The notes beneath the pieces are model-generated. The model saw only the letters and a list, made by a program, of their open reading frames with translations, ran no database searches and was not told where the DNA came from. This document shows, piece after piece, positions 36,239-45,190 of a stretch of 64,000 nucleotides of DNA; within the stretch, counting starts at the first letter, position 1; each line of letters starts with the position of its first letter. The DNA is from Sphingomonas yabuuchiae. GTDB taxonomy: Bacteria; Pseudomonadota; Alphaproteobacteria; Sphingomonadales; Sphingomonadaceae. The stretch covers positions 62,001 to 126,000 of the forward strand of contig NZ_LDTF01000004.1 in NCBI RefSeq assembly GCF_001477495.1, read 5' to 3'. The translations under genes and the position numbers were made by a program.

Positions 36239-39091
36239 ATGCGTATCAAGTCCGTGGCGCTGACCGGCGCCGCCGCCCTTGCGTTCGTCGTGCCGGGGCA
36301 GGCCATCCTGGCCCAAGCCGCGCCGAAGACCGTGGCCGCCGCCAAGCCCGCGCCGGTCTCGGCGCTCGTGAAGGCGGTCGACATCCCCTATCAGACCTTC
36401 ACCCTGAAGAACGGCCTGCGCGTCGTCGTTCATACCGACCGCAAGGCGCCCGTGGTCGCAGTGAGCGTATGGTACGACGTCGGGTCGAAGCATGAGCCCA
36501 AGGGCAAGACGGGCTTTGCGCATCTGTTCGAGCATCTGATGTTCAACGGCTCGGAAAACGCGCCGGGCGACTTCTTCGCGCCGCTCAAGTCCGTGGGCGC
36601 CACCGACTATAACGGCACCACCTATTTCGATCGGACCAATTATTTCGAGACGGTGCCGACCGCCGCGCTCGACCGGGCGCTGTTCCTGGAATCGGACCGC
36701 ATGGGCTATCTGCTCGGCGCGGTGACGCAAGGGGTGCTCGACGAGCAGCGCGGCGTCGTCCAGAACGAGAAGCGCCAGGGCGACAACCAGCCTTATGGCC
36801 TGACTCAGTATAAGGTCCTGAGCGGCCTGTTCCCCGAGGGGCATCCGTACGCCCATTCGACCATCGGTTCGATGGCGGACCTCGACCAGGCCTCGCTGGA
36901 GACGGTCAAGGACTGGTTCCGCAGCCATTACGGTCCGAACAACGCCGTGCTGGTGCTGGCGGGGGATATCGACGTCGCCACCGCCAAGCCCCTGGTCGAG
37001 AAGTATTTCGGCGCGATCCAGCCGGGTCCCAAGAGCGTCCTGCCGACCGTCACCATCCCGACGCTGCCCGCGCCCGTCAACGAGGTGATGAAGGACCGAG
37101 TCGCCGCCGTCATGATCAGCCGCAACTGGGCGGTGCCGGGGTTGAACGATCCCGAAACCGCGTCGCTGGTCGTGGCGGGGTCGGTGCTGGGCGGGCTCGC
37201 CTCGTCGCGGCTCGACAATATCCTGGTGAAGCAGGAAAAGCTGGCGGTGCAGGTGTCGGCGAGCGACCGGCCCTTCTCGCAGGTCGGCATGTTCAACATG
37301 ACGGCGATCGTCCGTCCCGGCGTCGATCCGGCAGTGGTCAGCAAGCGGATGGACGAGATCCTGGCCGACTTCCTGAAGAACGGCCCGACCGCCGATGAGG
37401 TGCAGCGCGCCGTGACCCGTTTCGTGTCGGGCCGCGTCCAGGGGCTGGAATCGGTCGGCGGCTTCGGCGGCAAGGCGGTCGCGCTGGCCGAGGGGACGCT
37501 CTACTCGAACGATCCCGGCAAATATAAGAAGCAGCTGGAGGGGATCGCCGCGCAGACACCCGCGACCGTCAAGGCAGCGGCCAACAAGTGGCTGTCGCGC
37601 CCCGCCTATACCCTGACCGTCGTGCCGGGTGCGCGGGACGCCTATGAAGAGGCCAAGGTGCCGCCGCGCGCCGATGTGCCCGCTGCCCCCGAGCAGGCGC
37701 CCAAGGGCACGCGCGGGGCCCTGCCCGATGTCGGACAGGTCAAGCCGCTGAGCTTCCCCGCCGTCCAGCGCAGCCGCCTGGCCAATGGTATCGAGCTGAT
37801 CTACGCCCAGCGCACCGCCGTGCCGGTCACGCAGATCGCGACATCGTTCGATGCCGGTATCGCCGCCGACGTGCCCGGCAAGCTGGGCACGCAGCGCATG
37901 GTGCAGGCGATGCTCGACGAGGGCACGACCCATCGCAACACCATCGCCATCGCAGAGGAGCAGGAACGGCTGGGCGCGACGATCGGGTCGAGCGCGTCGA
38001 ACGACCGCACCGTCGTCGGGCTGGACGTGCCGAGCATCAACCTGGCCCCCGCGCTCGACCTTTATGCCGACATCCTGCGCAATCCGGCCTTCCCCGATCC
38101 CGAACTGGCGCGGGTGAAGGCGCAGACGCTGGCCGGCATCAAGCAGGAGCTGACCAGCCCGCAGGGGCTGGCGGGCCGCGTGCTGCCGCCGCTCGTCTAT
38201 GGGCCGACCAGCCCCTATGCCAAGGCGCAAGGGGCGGGTGATCCGACAGCGGTCGCGGCGATGACCCGCGAGCAGCTGGTCGCATTCCAGCAGGCCTGGC
38301 TGCGTCCCGACAAGGCGAAGATCTTCGTCACCTCGGACCGTCCGCTGGCCGAGGTGAAGGCGGCGCTCGACCGGGTGTTCGGCGACTGGAAGGGCACCGG
38401 TACGGCGGGCGTGAAGAGCTTCACCGCGGGCCAGCCCTCCGCGCCGAAGATCGTGCTGGTGAACCGGCCCGACAGCCCGCAGTCGATGATCCTGGCGGGC
38501 GCGCCGACCGCGCTGAAGGGGGTGGACGACCTGCTGCTCCAGAACACGGCGAACGACGCGCTGGGCGGCAGCTTCCTCAGCCGGATCAACACCGATATCC
38601 GCGAGAACAAGCATTGGTCCTACGGCGTGCGGGGCGGGTTCCAGACGTCGGAATTCGCGGCGCCCTATGTCATGTCGGCGCCGGTTCAGGCGGACAAGAC
38701 CGGCCCGTCGATCGACGCGCTGCGCACCGACGTGGCCGAGTTCCTGACCACCAAACCGATGGACCAGGTCGAGTATGACCGCGCGATCACCGGCGCGATC
38801 CGTTCGCTGTCGGGCAATTTCGAAACCTCCGGCGCGGTTCTGTCGGCGATGCAGACCAACGACCTGTACCGTCGCCCGGACGATTATTATGCGACGATCA
38901 CGCAGCGTTATCAGGCGATGACCCTGTCCGAGCTGAACAAGTCGATCCAGACGGCGTTGAACCCCAAGAACTTCGTCTGGGTGGTGGTCGGCGATGCCAA
39001 GACGGTCAAGCCGCAGCTCGACACGCTGGGCCTGCCGGTCGAGGTGATCGAACCATCGGCGATCGTCGCGACCGCCCCGGCGGCACAATAA
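36239..39091 (+). CDS. M16 family zinc metallopeptidase (two-domain pitrilysin type)
   Basis: This exported protein has about 950 residues. A signal peptide (VALTGAAALAFVVPGQAILAQ) precedes two M16 repeats. The first half carries the inverted zincin motif H95-LFE-H99 (HLFEHLMFNGSEN) with the third ligand in QNEKRQ (about E177), so it is the active half. The second half, from about residue 490, is the degenerate partner that closes the chamber. M16 enzymes degrade oligopeptides. GGGGAGACT precedes the ATG by 9-11 nt. A 99-residue protein follows after 12 bp. Confidence 0.94.
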   Translation: MRIKSVALTGAAALAFVVPGQAILAQAAPKTVAAAKPAPVSALVKAVDIPYQTFTLKNGLRVVVHTDRKAPVVAVSVWYDVGSKHEPKGKTGFAHLFEHLMFNGSENAPGDFFAPLKSVGATDYNGTTYFDRTNYFETVPTAALDRALFLESDRMGYLLGAVTQGVLDEQRGVVQNEKRQGDNQPYGLTQYKVLSGLFPEGHPYAHSTIGSMADLDQASLETVKDWFRSHYGPNNAVLVLAGDIDVATAKPLVEKYFGAIQPGPKSVLPTVTIPTLPAPVNEVMKDRVAAVMISRNWAVPGLNDPETASLVVAGSVLGGLASSRLDNILVKQEKLAVQVSASDRPFSQVGMFNMTAIVRPGVDPAVVSKRMDEILADFLKNGPTADEVQRAVTRFVSGRVQGLESVGGFGGKAVALAEGTLYSNDPGKYKKQLEGIAAQTPATVKAAANKWLSRPAYTLTVVPGARDAYEEAKVPPRADVPAAPEQAPKGTRGALPDVGQVKPLSFPAVQRSRLANGIELIYAQRTAVPVTQIATSFDAGIAADVPGKLGTQRMVQAMLDEGTTHRNTIAIAEEQERLGATIGSSASNDRTVVGLDVPSINLAPALDLYADILRNPAFPDPELARVKAQTLAGIKQELTSPQGLAGRVLPPLVYGPTSPYAKAQGAGDPTAVAAMTREQLVAFQQAWLRPDKAKIFVTSDRPLAEVKAALDRVFGDWKGTGTAGVKSFTAGQPSAPKIVLVNRPDSPQSMILAGAPTALKGVDDLLLQNTANDALGGSFLSRINTDIRENKHWSYGVRGGFQTSEFAAPYVMSAPVQADKTGPSIDALRTDVAEFLTTKPMDQVEYDRAITGAIRSLSGNFETSGAVLSAMQTNDLYRRPDDYYATITQRYQAMTLSELNKSIQTALNPKNFVWVVVGDAKTVKPQLDTLGLPVEVIEPSAIVATAPAAQ

Positions 39092-39103
39092 GGGAGAGTG
39101 AGA

Positions 39104-39403
39104 ATGGCGGATATCGACGGGACCTGGAACTGCATCGTCAAGTCGCCGCTGGGCGATCAGGAAATGACGTTGACGGTCACGACCGAGGGCGATCGCTTTA
39201 CCGGTTCCGGCGGCGGCCAGATGGGCGCGATGGAGATCGAGGGCGACGTGTCGGGCAACACGATCACGTGGAAGATGTCGATCTCCTCGCCGATGCCGAT
39301 GACGCTGGACTGCGAAGCGACCGCCGATGGCGACACGCTGACCGGCTCGGTCGGGGCAGGCGCGTTCGGCAGCTTCCCGCTGTCGGGCACGCGCGCGGGG
39401 TGA
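39104..39403 (+). CDS. small all-beta protein of unknown function
   Basis: The 99-residue protein (MADIDGTWNCIVKSPLGDQEM) is mostly alternating strands with repeated GDxFTGSxG/GDTLTGSVG motifs, suggesting a compact lipocalin-like or meander beta domain, without a signal peptide. Comparable small proteins that bind or sense ligands are common in this order. GGGAG lies about 7 nt upstream. It is 12 bp downstream of the M16 peptidase and shares its transcript. A terminator follows, so it closes the operon. Confidence 0.75.
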   Translation: MADIDGTWNCIVKSPLGDQEMTLTVTTEGDRFTGSGGGQMGAMEIEGDVSGNTITWKMSISSPMPMTLDCEATADGDTLTGSVGAGAFGSFPLSGTRAG

Positions 39404-39425
39404 GTTTCGCGCCTTGAGATGGGGA

Positions 39426-39460
39426 AGGGCGGTGCGTCGGAGGACGGGCCGCCCTTTTTC
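39426..39460 (+). terminator. terminator after the M16/small-protein operon
   Basis: AGGGCGG (39426) pairs with CCGCCCT, extended inward by CGTC/GACG around a GGAG loop, and is followed by TTTTTC. It lies 22 bp past the stop of the 99-residue protein. Confidence 0.88.
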
Positions 39461-39465
39461 TTTGG

Positions 39466-39488
39466 GGGCTGAGCGAAGTCGAAGCCCA
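39466..39488. repeat. family B half-arm
   Basis: GGGCTGAGCGAAGTCGAAGC matches the right arm of the long inverted repeats at 12441 and 60374, but no left arm is present. It directly follows the terminator at 39426. Confidence 0.6.
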
Positions 39489-39572
39489 CGCCGAAACGCC
39501 AACCACATAACCGCTTCAATTCCCGTCCAATCCCGTTACGCTGACCCCTGAAAACCAAAAAAGGGGACCAGC

Positions 39573-41378
39573 ATGATAGACCGTCGGCATTTCCTGGGCG
39601 GATCGGCGGCACTGGCCGTGGCGGCGGGCAGCGAAGGCGTCGTGGCGCAGGCCACGCCCTCCACCCGACTGACCGCCCTGTTCGACACGCTGGTCCAAGA
39701 GCAGCTCCGCCGCAGCCCCGAAGCCGCGACAAATCTCGGCCTCGACACCGGGGCGAATGCCGATCTGCGCAGCCAGCTTTCCGACCAGTCGCCCGCCGGA
39801 ATCGCCGTGGCCAAGGCTGCGACCAAGGCCGATCTGACCCGGTTGCAGGCGATCGACCCTGCCACCCTGTCGCCCGAGGAGCGGATCGACCTGGAATCGA
39901 TCCTCTACACCCGCCGCTCGGCAGAGGCGGTGCAGGCGTTCGATTTCGGCGGCAGCTCCTACGGCCCCAGCCCCTATGTCGTGTCGCAGCTATCGGGCGC
40001 GTATCAGTCGGTCCCCGACTTCCTCGACACCAAGCACAAGATCGCGGGTGCTGGCGATGCCGACGCCTATCTGATGCGGCTGCGCGCCTTCGCCCGGCAG
40101 ATCGATGCGCAGACCGAGCGGATGCGCCATGATGCGGAGCAGGGCGTGGTGCCGCCCGACTTCATATTGGACCTAGCGCTCGAACAGATGGGCAAGACGC
40201 GCCAGCCCGCCGAGCAGGCGCTGGTCGTTCAGTCGCTCGTGCGCCGCACCGCCGAAAAGGGGCTGGGCGATCGCTACGCCATACAGGCCAGGACGATCTA
40301 CGACGCCGAAGTCCTGCCCGCGCTCGACCGCCAGATCGCCTATGCTCGGCAGTTGCGCACAAAGGCCACGCATGACGCGGGCGTCTGGAAACTGCGTGAG
40401 GGCGCGGCCTATTATCCCGTGGCGCTGAAGGCCAATACGACGACCAGCTTCTCGCCCGACGAGGTGCACCGCTTCGGCCGCGAGCAGGCGGCGATGCTGT
40501 CCGCGCGGCTCGATACGCTGCTGAAGAAGCAGGGCTACACCAAGGGAACGGTCGGCCAGCGCATGGCCGCGCTCTACAAGAATGCCGATCAGCTCTATCC
40601 CAATACCGACGAGGGCAAGCGCGCGGCCATCGCCTATTGCAACGCGCGACTGGACGCGATCCGCACCCGCCTGCCGCAGGTGTTCGAGCGTATCCCGCCT
40701 TACGGATTCGAGGTGCGCCGTGTGCCGCCCCAGACCGAGGCGGGCGCGGCGGCGGCCTTTGCGCAGGCCCCGGCCATCGATGGTTCGCGCCCGGGCCTCG
40801 TCTATTTCAACCTGAAGGACAGCGCCGACTGGCCCAAATTCTGCCTGGCGACGACCGTCTATCACGAAGGGCTGCCGGGCCATCAGATGGAGAGCGGCCT
40901 TGCGCTGTCCAACACGCGACTGCCGCTGATCCGCAAGATCAACGGTTTTTCGGGCTATGGCGAGGGCTGGGCGCTCTATGCCGAGCAGCTGGCGGACGAG
41001 ATCGGCATGTATGACGACGATCCGCTGGGGCAACTGGGTTATCTGAAGTTCCTGCTGTTCCGCGCCAATCGCTGTGTCGTCGACACTGGGCTGCACCATT
41101 TGCGCTGGACCCGCGAACAGGCGATCCGCCACTTCGTCGAGGCCGAGGGCGAGGCGGAGGGCTTCGCCACGCGCGAGGTGGAGCGTTACTGCGTCAATCC
41201 CGGCCAGGCGGCGAGTTACAAGCTGGGCCATTCGGTGTTCGTGGACATTCGCGATTCCGCGAAGAAGCAACAGGGCGACCGTTTCGACCTGAAGGCATTC
41301 CACACCGCCGTCCTGCGCCATGGCCGCGTACCGCTCGACGTGCTGCGCCGGGTGGGCGAGGAGTGGGCCAGGGCTTGA
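39573..41378 (+). CDS. DUF885 family exported protein (putative metallopeptidase)
   Basis: This 601-residue protein has a Tat-type leader (MIDRRHFLGGSAALAVAAGS), so it is probably folded before export to the periplasm. The family motif YHEGLPGHQM near residue 430 has the HExxxGH arrangement likely to bind a metal. DUF885 members are suspected carboxypeptidase-like enzymes. AAGGGGACC lies close before the ATG. It is followed 46 bp later by the TonB-like gene on the same strand. Confidence 0.85.
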   Translation: MIDRRHFLGGSAALAVAAGSEGVVAQATPSTRLTALFDTLVQEQLRRSPEAATNLGLDTGANADLRSQLSDQSPAGIAVAKAATKADLTRLQAIDPATLSPEERIDLESILYTRRSAEAVQAFDFGGSSYGPSPYVVSQLSGAYQSVPDFLDTKHKIAGAGDADAYLMRLRAFARQIDAQTERMRHDAEQGVVPPDFILDLALEQMGKTRQPAEQALVVQSLVRRTAEKGLGDRYAIQARTIYDAEVLPALDRQIAYARQLRTKATHDAGVWKLREGAAYYPVALKANTTTSFSPDEVHRFGREQAAMLSARLDTLLKKQGYTKGTVGQRMAALYKNADQLYPNTDEGKRAAIAYCNARLDAIRTRLPQVFERIPPYGFEVRRVPPQTEAGAAAAFAQAPAIDGSRPGLVYFNLKDSADWPKFCLATTVYHEGLPGHQMESGLALSNTRLPLIRKINGFSGYGEGWALYAEQLADEIGMYDDDPLGQLGYLKFLLFRANRCVVDTGLHHLRWTREQAIRHFVEAEGEAEGFATREVERYCVNPGQAASYKLGHSVFVDIRDSAKKQQGDRFDLKAFHTAVLRHGRVPLDVLRRVGEEWARA

Positions 41379-41424
41379 CCGAAATCAGCATCGCGGTGAT
41401 CCTTCCGAGCGGGAGAATATCGTG

Positions 41425-42240
41425 ATGCAGGTCAGCGCTTCGATCGGGCCGGATGGCGGGCGACGGCGGACGGCCGTCATGGCCACGGCGATGGTTCATG
41501 TCGCGTTCGTGGCGCTGCTGCTCTGGGGCGCGCCGCAGCCCTCGACGACTCCGGCCGAGCGCCCCCCGCTGAACCTGTTCGACCTGCCGCGCCCGCCGGA
41601 CCCGCCGCTCGTGCCCGTCGCGCAGCCGCCGGTCGCCGCCCGACCGGTCAAGCAAGAGAGCGCGGTCCTGCGACCCACCGCCGGGGGTGGATCGCCGCGT
41701 CCGACAAGGGCACCTGTGGCCGAGCAGGCGGCACCGGCCGCCGCCGCTCCGGCGCGGTTCGACCGGGTCGATCGGCCTGCGCCCGCCGCGGAGTTCAGCA
41801 CCGACCTGCCGCTGCGCGCCGGAACGGCGGCGTCGGATGGCCGGGGCGTCGGGATCGCCAGCGGATGTGGCACCGGTGGTGAGGGGCATGGAACCGGGAA
41901 CGGACGCGGTGACGGGGATGGACCGGGCGAGGGAAGGCTCCGCTTCGCGCTGGCCGAGTGGATCGAAAAACCGCCCCAGGACCTGATCGACGAGGCCTTT
42001 CCCCGGATGGCGCGAAACGGCGGGGTCAGCGGCGTGGCAGTTCTGCTCTGCTTCGTCCCGACGCCTGGCCGACCCAAAAGCTGTTCGATTGCCGCCGAAC
42101 GGCCGAGAGGAAGCGGTTTCGGTGCGGCGGCGCTGGGACTCTACCCGAAATTCCGCATCCGCCCGGTGATGAAGGGCGATGAGGTCTATCAGGCCCAGGT
42201 GCTGGTGCCCGTGACCTTCGATGTCAAAAAGCGACCTTAG
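41425..42240 (+). CDS. TonB-like energy transducer
   Basis: The 271-residue protein has one N-terminal TM helix (AVMATAMVHVAFVALLLWG, about residues 15-33) and a Pro/Ala-rich periplasmic linker. An unusual Gly/Asp-rich stretch follows (GGEGHGTGNGRGDGDGPGEG), then a C-terminal TonB-type domain of about 75 residues (RFRIRPVMKGDE-like, LVPVTF). Such proteins pass proton-motive energy to TBDRs. exbB and exbD are not here. Start is ATG at 41425 or the GTG 3 nt earlier; GGGAG lies 6-9 nt upstream. It is the only TonB-like gene near the three receptors. Confidence 0.8.
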   Translation: MQVSASIGPDGGRRRTAVMATAMVHVAFVALLLWGAPQPSTTPAERPPLNLFDLPRPPDPPLVPVAQPPVAARPVKQESAVLRPTAGGGSPRPTRAPVAEQAAPAAAAPARFDRVDRPAPAAEFSTDLPLRAGTAASDGRGVGIASGCGTGGEGHGTGNGRGDGDGPGEGRLRFALAEWIEKPPQDLIDEAFPRMARNGGVSGVAVLLCFVPTPGRPKSCSIAAERPRGSGFGAAALGLYPKFRIRPVMKGDEVYQAQVLVPVTFDVKKRP

Positions 42241-42271
42241 ACCGCGATGACATCGCATGGAGCCAACGCGA

Positions 42272-42295
42272 GCCCCTCCCCCTGAAGGGAGGGGC
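42272..42295. terminator. GC-rich hairpin between converging genes
   Basis: GCCCCTCCC pairs perfectly with GGGAGGGGC around a 6-nt loop. It lies between the stop of the TonB-like gene and the stop of purK, and may end both transcripts, though no T tract follows. It resembles the arms of the repeats at 57066 and 62669. Confidence 0.55.
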
Positions 42296-42329
42296 GCCAT
42301 TTCAGGGCATCCTGCGATCGCGACCGGAC

Positions 42330-43385
42330 TTAACGCACCACGCGCGTGATATGCCCCATCTTGCGGCCGGGCCGTGACTCGCCCTTGCCGTAGAGGTGCA
42401 GATGCGTGCCCTTCTCGGTCAACGCGGACTCCCACGCATCGTCGCCGATCAGGTTTTCCATCTGCACGTGCGCACCGGTCAGCGACGTATCGCCCAGCGG
42501 CAGTCCGCAGATCGCGCGGATGTGATTCTCGAACTGCGAGGTTTCGGCGCCCTCGATCGTCCAATGGCCCGAATTGTGAACGCGTGGGGCCATCTCGTTG
42601 AAGACGGGGCCGTTCTCGGTCGCGAAGAACTCGCAGGCCAGCACGCCGACATAGCCCAGTTCCTCGGCGATGCGGATGGCAAGCGCGGTCGCTTCCTCGG
42701 CCTGCGCCGAGATTTCAGGCGGCGCGGGTAAGGTCGAGGTGCGCAGGATCGCGTCGCGATGGACATTGTGCGGCGGGTCGTAGCGGACCGTCCGGCCGTC
42801 CGGCCCCCGCGCGATCAGGATCGAGAATTCGTGGCTGAACCGGATGAACCCTTCGAGCACCGCCGGGCCGCCAATCGCTTCCCAGGCGGCGGGCGCCTCG
42901 GCGATGTCGCGGATGAGCACCTGGCCCTTGCCGTCATAGCCGAACCGCGTGGTCTTCAGGATGGCGGGGCAGCCGATCCGCTCCAGCGCTTCGGTCAGAT
43001 CGGCGGCGCAGTTCACTGGCGCCCAGGGGGCGGGGCGACCGCCGACCTTCTCGACGAAGCTCTTCTCGGCAATCCGGTCCTGCGCGACGCGGAGCGCGGC
43101 GGGTGAGGGATGGACGGGCAGTCGCTCGGCCAGCCATTCGACGGGCGTCACGTCGACATTCTCGAATTCGTAGGTCACCACGTCGCAGGCCGCGACGAAA
43201 TCGGCCAACACGACCTTGTTGTGATAATCGGCGCGGGTCAGCGAGGACGCGGTCTGCGCCGCGACGCTTTCCTCGTCGGGGGCCAGCACATGGGTGCGAT
43301 AGCCCAGCTGCGCCGCCGCCACCGCCAGCATCCGGCCCAGCTGGCCGCCGCCCAATATCCCGATCGTCGAACCCGGCTTCAACAT
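42330..43385 (-). CDS. purK: 5-(carboxyamino)imidazole ribonucleotide synthase
   Basis: PurK is an ATP-grasp enzyme that carboxylates aminoimidazole ribonucleotide with bicarbonate. The 351-residue protein shows GILGGGQLGRMLAVAAAQLGY, VVTYEFENVD, KTTRFGYDGKGQ, the ATP-grasp VLACEFF...NEMAPRVHNSGHWT and the expected full length. It follows purE with a 4-bp gap, forming the standard purEK operon. Confidence 0.97.
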   Translation of the reverse strand: MLKPGSTIGILGGGQLGRMLAVAAAQLGYRTHVLAPDEESVAAQTASSLTRADYHNKVVLADFVAACDVVTYEFENVDVTPVEWLAERLPVHPSPAALRVAQDRIAEKSFVEKVGGRPAPWAPVNCAADLTEALERIGCPAILKTTRFGYDGKGQVLIRDIAEAPAAWEAIGGPAVLEGFIRFSHEFSILIARGPDGRTVRYDPPHNVHRDAILRTSTLPAPPEISAQAEEATALAIRIAEELGYVGVLACEFFATENGPVFNEMAPRVHNSGHWTIEGAETSQFENHIRAICGLPLGDTSLTGAHVQMENLIGDDAWESALTEKGTHLHLYGKGESRPGRKMGHITRVVR

Positions 43386-43389
43386 TGGC

Positions 43390-43869
43390 TTACCCCTGCG
43401 GATCGTTGGCGACGCTGTCGGTCTGGCGCTGGCGCCACGCCTTCAGCCGCTCGGCGAGGTTTTCGTCCGACAGCGACAGGATCGATGCGGCGAGCAGGCC
43501 CGCATTGATCGCGCCCGCCTTGCCGATGGCCAGCGTGCCGACGGGAATGCCGCCGGGCATCTGGACGATCGAGAGCAGGCTATCCATGCCCTTCAGCGCC
43601 TTGGACTCGACCGGCACACCCAGTACCGGCAGATGCGTCATCGACGCGGCCATGCCCGGCAGATGCGCCGCACCGCCCGCGCCCGCGATGATGACCTTGA
43701 TCCCGCGATCGGCGGCGCCGGTGGCATAGTCGTACAGGCGCTGCGGCGTGCGATGCGCGGAGACGACGCGGGTCTCATGAGCGACGCCCAGCGCCTCCAG
43801 AGTCTCGGCGGCATGCCGCATGGTTTCCCAGTCCGAAGTGGACCCCATGATGATCCCGACCGACACCAT
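43390..43869 (-). CDS. purE: N5-carboxyaminoimidazole ribonucleotide mutase
   Basis: PurE rearranges N5-CAIR to CAIR in purine synthesis. The 159-residue protein has [20 protein letters not shown] with the conserved GSx[19 protein letters not shown], and [28 protein letters not shown], so it is a class I (bacterial) enzyme, consistent with purK next door. It precedes purK in one operon. The 350 bp upstream are filled by repeat family A. Confidence 0.97.
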   Translation of the reverse strand: MVSVGIIMGSTSDWETMRHAAETLEALGVAHETRVVSAHRTPQRLYDYATGAADRGIKVIIAGAGGAAHLPGMAASMTHLPVLGVPVESKALKGMDSLLSIVQMPGGIPVGTLAIGKAGAINAGLLAASILSLSDENLAERLKAWRQRQTDSVANDPQG

Positions 43870-43970
43870 ATCCGCTCTTCCGCCCTAGCCCCTTGGACCC
43901 CTTCGCCGGGGAAGCGGGCTGACTAGCGGGACGGGGCGAGGGGGGCAACCTCTCGTATACGTTCGGACCT

Positions 43971-44167
43971 TTTCGCGTGGGTTTTTTGGTTCGCGCGGAG
44001 GCGCGGAGGTGGCGTCTCCAGCCGCAAGACTGGTCTATCGAAGGCCAGGCAGAACAGGGGAGTGTCGGAGGCGGCAGGGCGTCGCCGGCGCGCGCCGGAT
44101 CTCTCCGCGCCCTCGCGTCTCCGCGTGAGATCAAAATTGGTTCACGCGAAGCCGCGATGACGCGAGG
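43971..44167. repeat. palindromic intergenic repeat, family A copy 2
   Basis: The left arm (GGTTCGCGCGGAGGCGCGGAGG) and the right arm (CTCCGCGCCCTCGCGTCTCC, then TTCACGCGAAGCCGCG) flank about 90 nt of unrelated sequence. The same arms occur at 6475 and 48866. The arms differ in completeness from copy 1: the left one lacks the outer CGCGAAGCC part. No gene was found in this 350-bp gap between gpmA and purE. Confidence 0.75.
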
Positions 44168-44169
44168 AT

Positions 44170-44222
44170 GAGCGACCGAAAGACGGTCTTGGATGCGATG
44201 GCTCTCGGTCTTCCGGTCGCTC
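44170..44222 (-). terminator. long palindrome at the gpmA stop codon
   Basis: On the minus strand the stem GAGCGACCG..GAAGAC overlaps the gpmA stop codon and pairs with GTCTT..CGGTCGCTC, with one mismatch. It is 53 nt long including its loop, and is the probable transcript end of gpmA. It has no T tract. Confidence 0.6.
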
Positions 44223-44907
44223 AGCGTTCCGACAGATAATAGCGGTCGGTCGGGGTCAGGTCGTCGGCCAGCTCATAGACGATCGGCTGCGCGGTCGGGA
44301 TTTCCAGGCCGGTGATCTCGTCGTCCGGGATGTTCGACAGATGCTTGACCAGCGCGCGCAGCGAGTTGCCGTGCGCCGAGATCAGCACGCGGTTGCCGTC
44401 GCGCAGCGCGGGTGCGATGCGCTCTTCCCAATAGGGCAGGACGCGGGCGATCGTGTCCTTCAGGCTTTCCGTCTGCGGCACGTCGATGCCCTTGTAGCGG
44501 ATATCGTTCGACACATCGAACTCGCCGCCCGCCTCGGCCGGGGGCGGGGGCACGTCGAAGCTGCGGCGCCAGATCTTCACCTGCTCGTCGCCATGCTTGG
44601 CCGCCGTCTCCGCCTTGTCCAGGCCGGTCAGGCCGCCATAGTGGCGTTCGTTCAGCCGCCAATGCTTCTCGGTCGGCAGCCAGAGGCGGCCCATCGTCTC
44701 CAGCGCCAGGTTCAGCGTCTTGATCGCGCGGGTCTGCAGGCTGGTGAAGGTCAGGTCGAAGTCCAGGCCCTTCTCCGCCATCATCGCGCCCGCCGCGCGC
44801 GCCTCGGCCGCGCCTTGCGCCGTCACGTCGACGTCCCACCAGCCGGTGAAGCGATTCTCCAGGTTCCAGGCGGACTGGCCGTGGCGGATCAGGACGAGCT
44901 GGGGCAT
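44221..44907 (-). CDS. gpmA: 2,3-bisphosphoglycerate-dependent phosphoglycerate mutase
   Basis: GpmA interconverts 3- and 2-phosphoglycerate in glycolysis. The 228-residue protein has the phosphohistidine motif LIRHGQSAWNLENRFTGW (H9), ERHYGGLTGLDKAETA and the C-terminal ISAHGNSLRALVKHL with the second catalytic histidine. AAGGAG lies 7 nt before the start. It is 58 bp downstream of the DUF1272 gene on the same strand and may share its transcript. Confidence 0.97.
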   Translation of the reverse strand: MPQLVLIRHGQSAWNLENRFTGWWDVDVTAQGAAEARAAGAMMAEKGLDFDLTFTSLQTRAIKTLNLALETMGRLWLPTEKHWRLNERHYGGLTGLDKAETAAKHGDEQVKIWRRSFDVPPPPAEAGGEFDVSNDIRYKGIDVPQTESLKDTIARVLPYWEERIAPALRDGNRVLISAHGNSLRALVKHLSNIPDDEITGLEIPTAQPIVYELADDLTPTDRYYLSER

Positions 44908-44965
44908 GGAAACTCCTTCAAAGTGATGGCCTCCCGCATAGAGAAGCGGGCAGGCGGGGTCGAGA

Positions 44966-45190
44966 TCAGCCGCGAAAGCGGGGCTGCGTCGAAGCGGGAT
45001 TGGCCTTCAGTACCCGGCCCATCCGAGTCGGCCGGTCGAGCAGTTCGCCGCCGCAATCGGGGCAGGTCTCGTCCAGATCATCGGCGCATTCGGCGCAATA
45101 GGTGGATTCGAGCGAGCAGATGAACGCGCCACCCTGGCTTGGGGGCAGATCCGCGCCGCAGCGCTCGCAATCGGGACGCATCTCCAGCAT
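44966..45190 (-). CDS. DUF1272 zinc-ribbon-like protein
   Basis: The 74-residue protein has three pairs of cysteines: CERCGADLPPSQGGAFIC, then YCAECADDL and CPDCGGELL. This matches the DUF1272 family, whose members are small metal-binding proteins of unknown role. The ATG shares one base with the glmM stop (TGATG), so it is translated with glmM. The C-terminal tail is variable in the family. Confidence 0.85.
   Translation of the reverse strand: MLEMRPDCERCGADLPPSQGGAFICSLESTYCAECADDLDETCPDCGGELLDRPTRMGRVLKANPASTQPRFRG

Noticed and set aside
36167..39508. Minus-strand open frame of about 1113 codons across the M16 peptidase gene
   Set aside because: It is an antisense shadow. The plus-strand frame has a signal peptide and an HxxEH motif, while the antisense protein is His/Arg/Gly-rich and without family features, as is usual for reverse frames in GC-rich DNA.
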